Assembly (NCBI GenBank): GCA_015478675.1
Contig: JADMIH010000209.1
Location: 1-6,284, forward strand
Length of the DNA stretch: 6,284 nt
Direction: 5' to 3'
Source of the DNA: Chloroflexota bacterium
GTDB lineage: Bacteria; Chloroflexota; Chloroflexia; QHBQ01; JADMIH01
A program made the translations under genes and the position numbers. Below are positions 6,001 through 6,284 of the stretch, one piece after another (position 1 is the stretch's first letter; the number at the start of each line of letters is the position of its first letter). Below the pieces are notes generated by a model, which made no database searches, was not told the origin of the DNA, and was given only the letters and a program-made list of their open reading frames with translations.

Positions 6001-6016
6001 GAGACTGGGAGACTGG
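6001..6016. repeat. Perfect 8-bp tandem duplication (GAGACTGG) causing frameshift 2
   Basis: GAGACTGG occurs twice without a gap. With one copy removed the fragment reads VRDWAAARVHTIQT in one frame; with both copies it runs out of frame into a non-homologous reading. Confidence 0.8.
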
Positions 6017-6153
6017 GCTGCCGCTCGCGTTCACACTATCCAGACCTTGCTTGGCTTTGACTTGCGTCCTACTGATTGCACCGACCACCGCCTAGCCAAC
6101 GTTCTCTCCATGCTTGGCTCTCCCTCCAACCAGGCTATCCTTGACTCTGCTCT

Positions 6154-6229
6154 CTGTGGTGGCTACTTACGCCATCCGCAGCCTTTATAGGCCGTTTTCA
6201 AGCGTGGACGGCGTAAGTAGCCACCACAG
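6154..6229. mobile_element. 76-bp palindromic element with perfect 20-bp inverted arms (MITE-like)
   Basis: The 20 bases at 6154-6173 (starting CTGTGGTGGC) are the exact reverse complement of 6210-6229 (ending GCCACCACAG). The 36-base centre continues the pairing after one mismatch (TCC with GGA, then a G-T pair and C-G). It also holds its own small hairpin, GCCT-TTAT-AGGC, at 6181-6192. The element starts exactly where transposase homology ends. It carries no gene. No clear target duplication is seen (GCTCT before, GCTTG after). It may be a miniature inverted-repeat element moved by a transposase encoded elsewhere, or a REP-like sequence. Confidence 0.7.
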
Positions 6230-6284
6230 GCTTGTTGGAACAGTAATCTGGGGAAGCAGTAAATCGTTCCATCGAATTGGATAG
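6230..6284. other. Unassigned right flank
   Basis: Beyond the palindrome the last 55 bases hold no recognisable gene or repeat. One frame could be a decayed continuation of the IS1634-like transposase, but the match is too weak to claim. Confidence 0.3.

Larger units (their letters stand above)
5782..6154 (+). pseudogene. IS1634-like transposase, N-terminal fragment with two frameshifts
   Basis: From ATG at 5782 the plus strand encodes MLPKSNSTTLINEQVNSVPF, then LLGLIEDL, then shifts frame to LGIGSLIDAHVSPHGHWQGA and TVVTIWLAHILSERSHRLVAVRDW, and shifts again to AAARVHTIQTLLGFDLRPTD and RLANVLSMLGSPSNQAILDSAL. The three parts together read as the conserved N-terminal region of IS1634-type transposases. 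Each shift is explained by a perfect tandem duplication: GACCT twice (5860-5869) and GAGACTGG twice (6001-6016). Removing one copy of each gives one continuous frame of about 120 residues. Homology stops at the codon ending at 6154, exactly where a palindromic element begins. The catalytic region is absent from the window. A possible weak continuation after 6229 (frame reading LLEQ, stop, SGEAVNRSIELD) is too short to judge. Confidence 0.75.

Noticed and set aside
5825..6088. Minus-strand open frame opposite the IS1634-like fragment
   Set aside because: The plus strand carries clear transposase homology in three linked frames; the reverse reading has none.

Overview
The window looks like an accessory region of a bacterial chromosome or plasmid. 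The left 60% is a compact metalloid-resistance operon and the right 40% is worn-down mobile DNA. The style of the proteins (fused ArsR-ArsC, DCGC-type metallophosphoesterase, large integrase-core transposase, IS1634-like fragment, 'LGKEIWEGID' antitoxin-like protein) reminds me of Chloroflexota, particularly Ktedonobacteria. That assignment rests on memory of families, not on a marker gene, and is only moderately certain.

Region 1 (about 3570 down to 99, all minus strand) is a four-gene unit. It has a strong sigma-70-type promoter (TATAAT, 17-bp spacer, TTGCCG) and a perfect 9-2-9 inverted repeat over the predicted start of transcription. The genes in transcription order are: a one-polypeptide fusion of an ArsR-type repressor with a low-molecular-weight-phosphatase-type arsenate reductase; a GTGA-overlapping aquaporin with a small-residue selectivity filter; a calcineurin-like metallophosphoesterase; and an MFS transporter that stops after about eight of twelve membrane helices. 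No ArsB, ACR3 or ArsA pump is visible. The simplest reading is that arsenate is reduced to arsenite, which leaves through the aquaporin, as described for Sinorhizobium meliloti arsR-aqpS-arsC. The fusion would couple sensor and enzyme and control its own operon. The roles of the phosphoesterase and the truncated MFS protein are open.

Region 2 (about 3570-4000) has no intact gene. It holds one sizeable hairpin and, at 3903-4001, the last 32 codons of a recombinase-type helix-turn-helix protein, cut off exactly at an insertion-sequence end.

Region 3 (4001-5249) is one insertion sequence with recognisable imperfect terminal inverted repeats. Its DD(35)E transposase is broken by an 8-bp near-perfect tandem duplication. 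Region 4 (5287-5694) is a small antitoxin-like gene with its own promoter, an in-frame amber codon at position 21 and a 9-bp repeat (about 7 copies) encoding Glu-Gln-Arg at its C-terminus. Region 5 (5782-6284) is the start of an IS1634-like transposase on the plus strand, broken by perfect 5-bp and 8-bp tandem duplications. It is then cut at a 76-bp palindromic element with perfect 20-bp arms.

The most interesting signals are the pumpless ars operon with its cysteine-free sensor domain fused to the reductase, the recurring short tandem duplications that inactivate the mobile genes, and the palindromic element at the right end.
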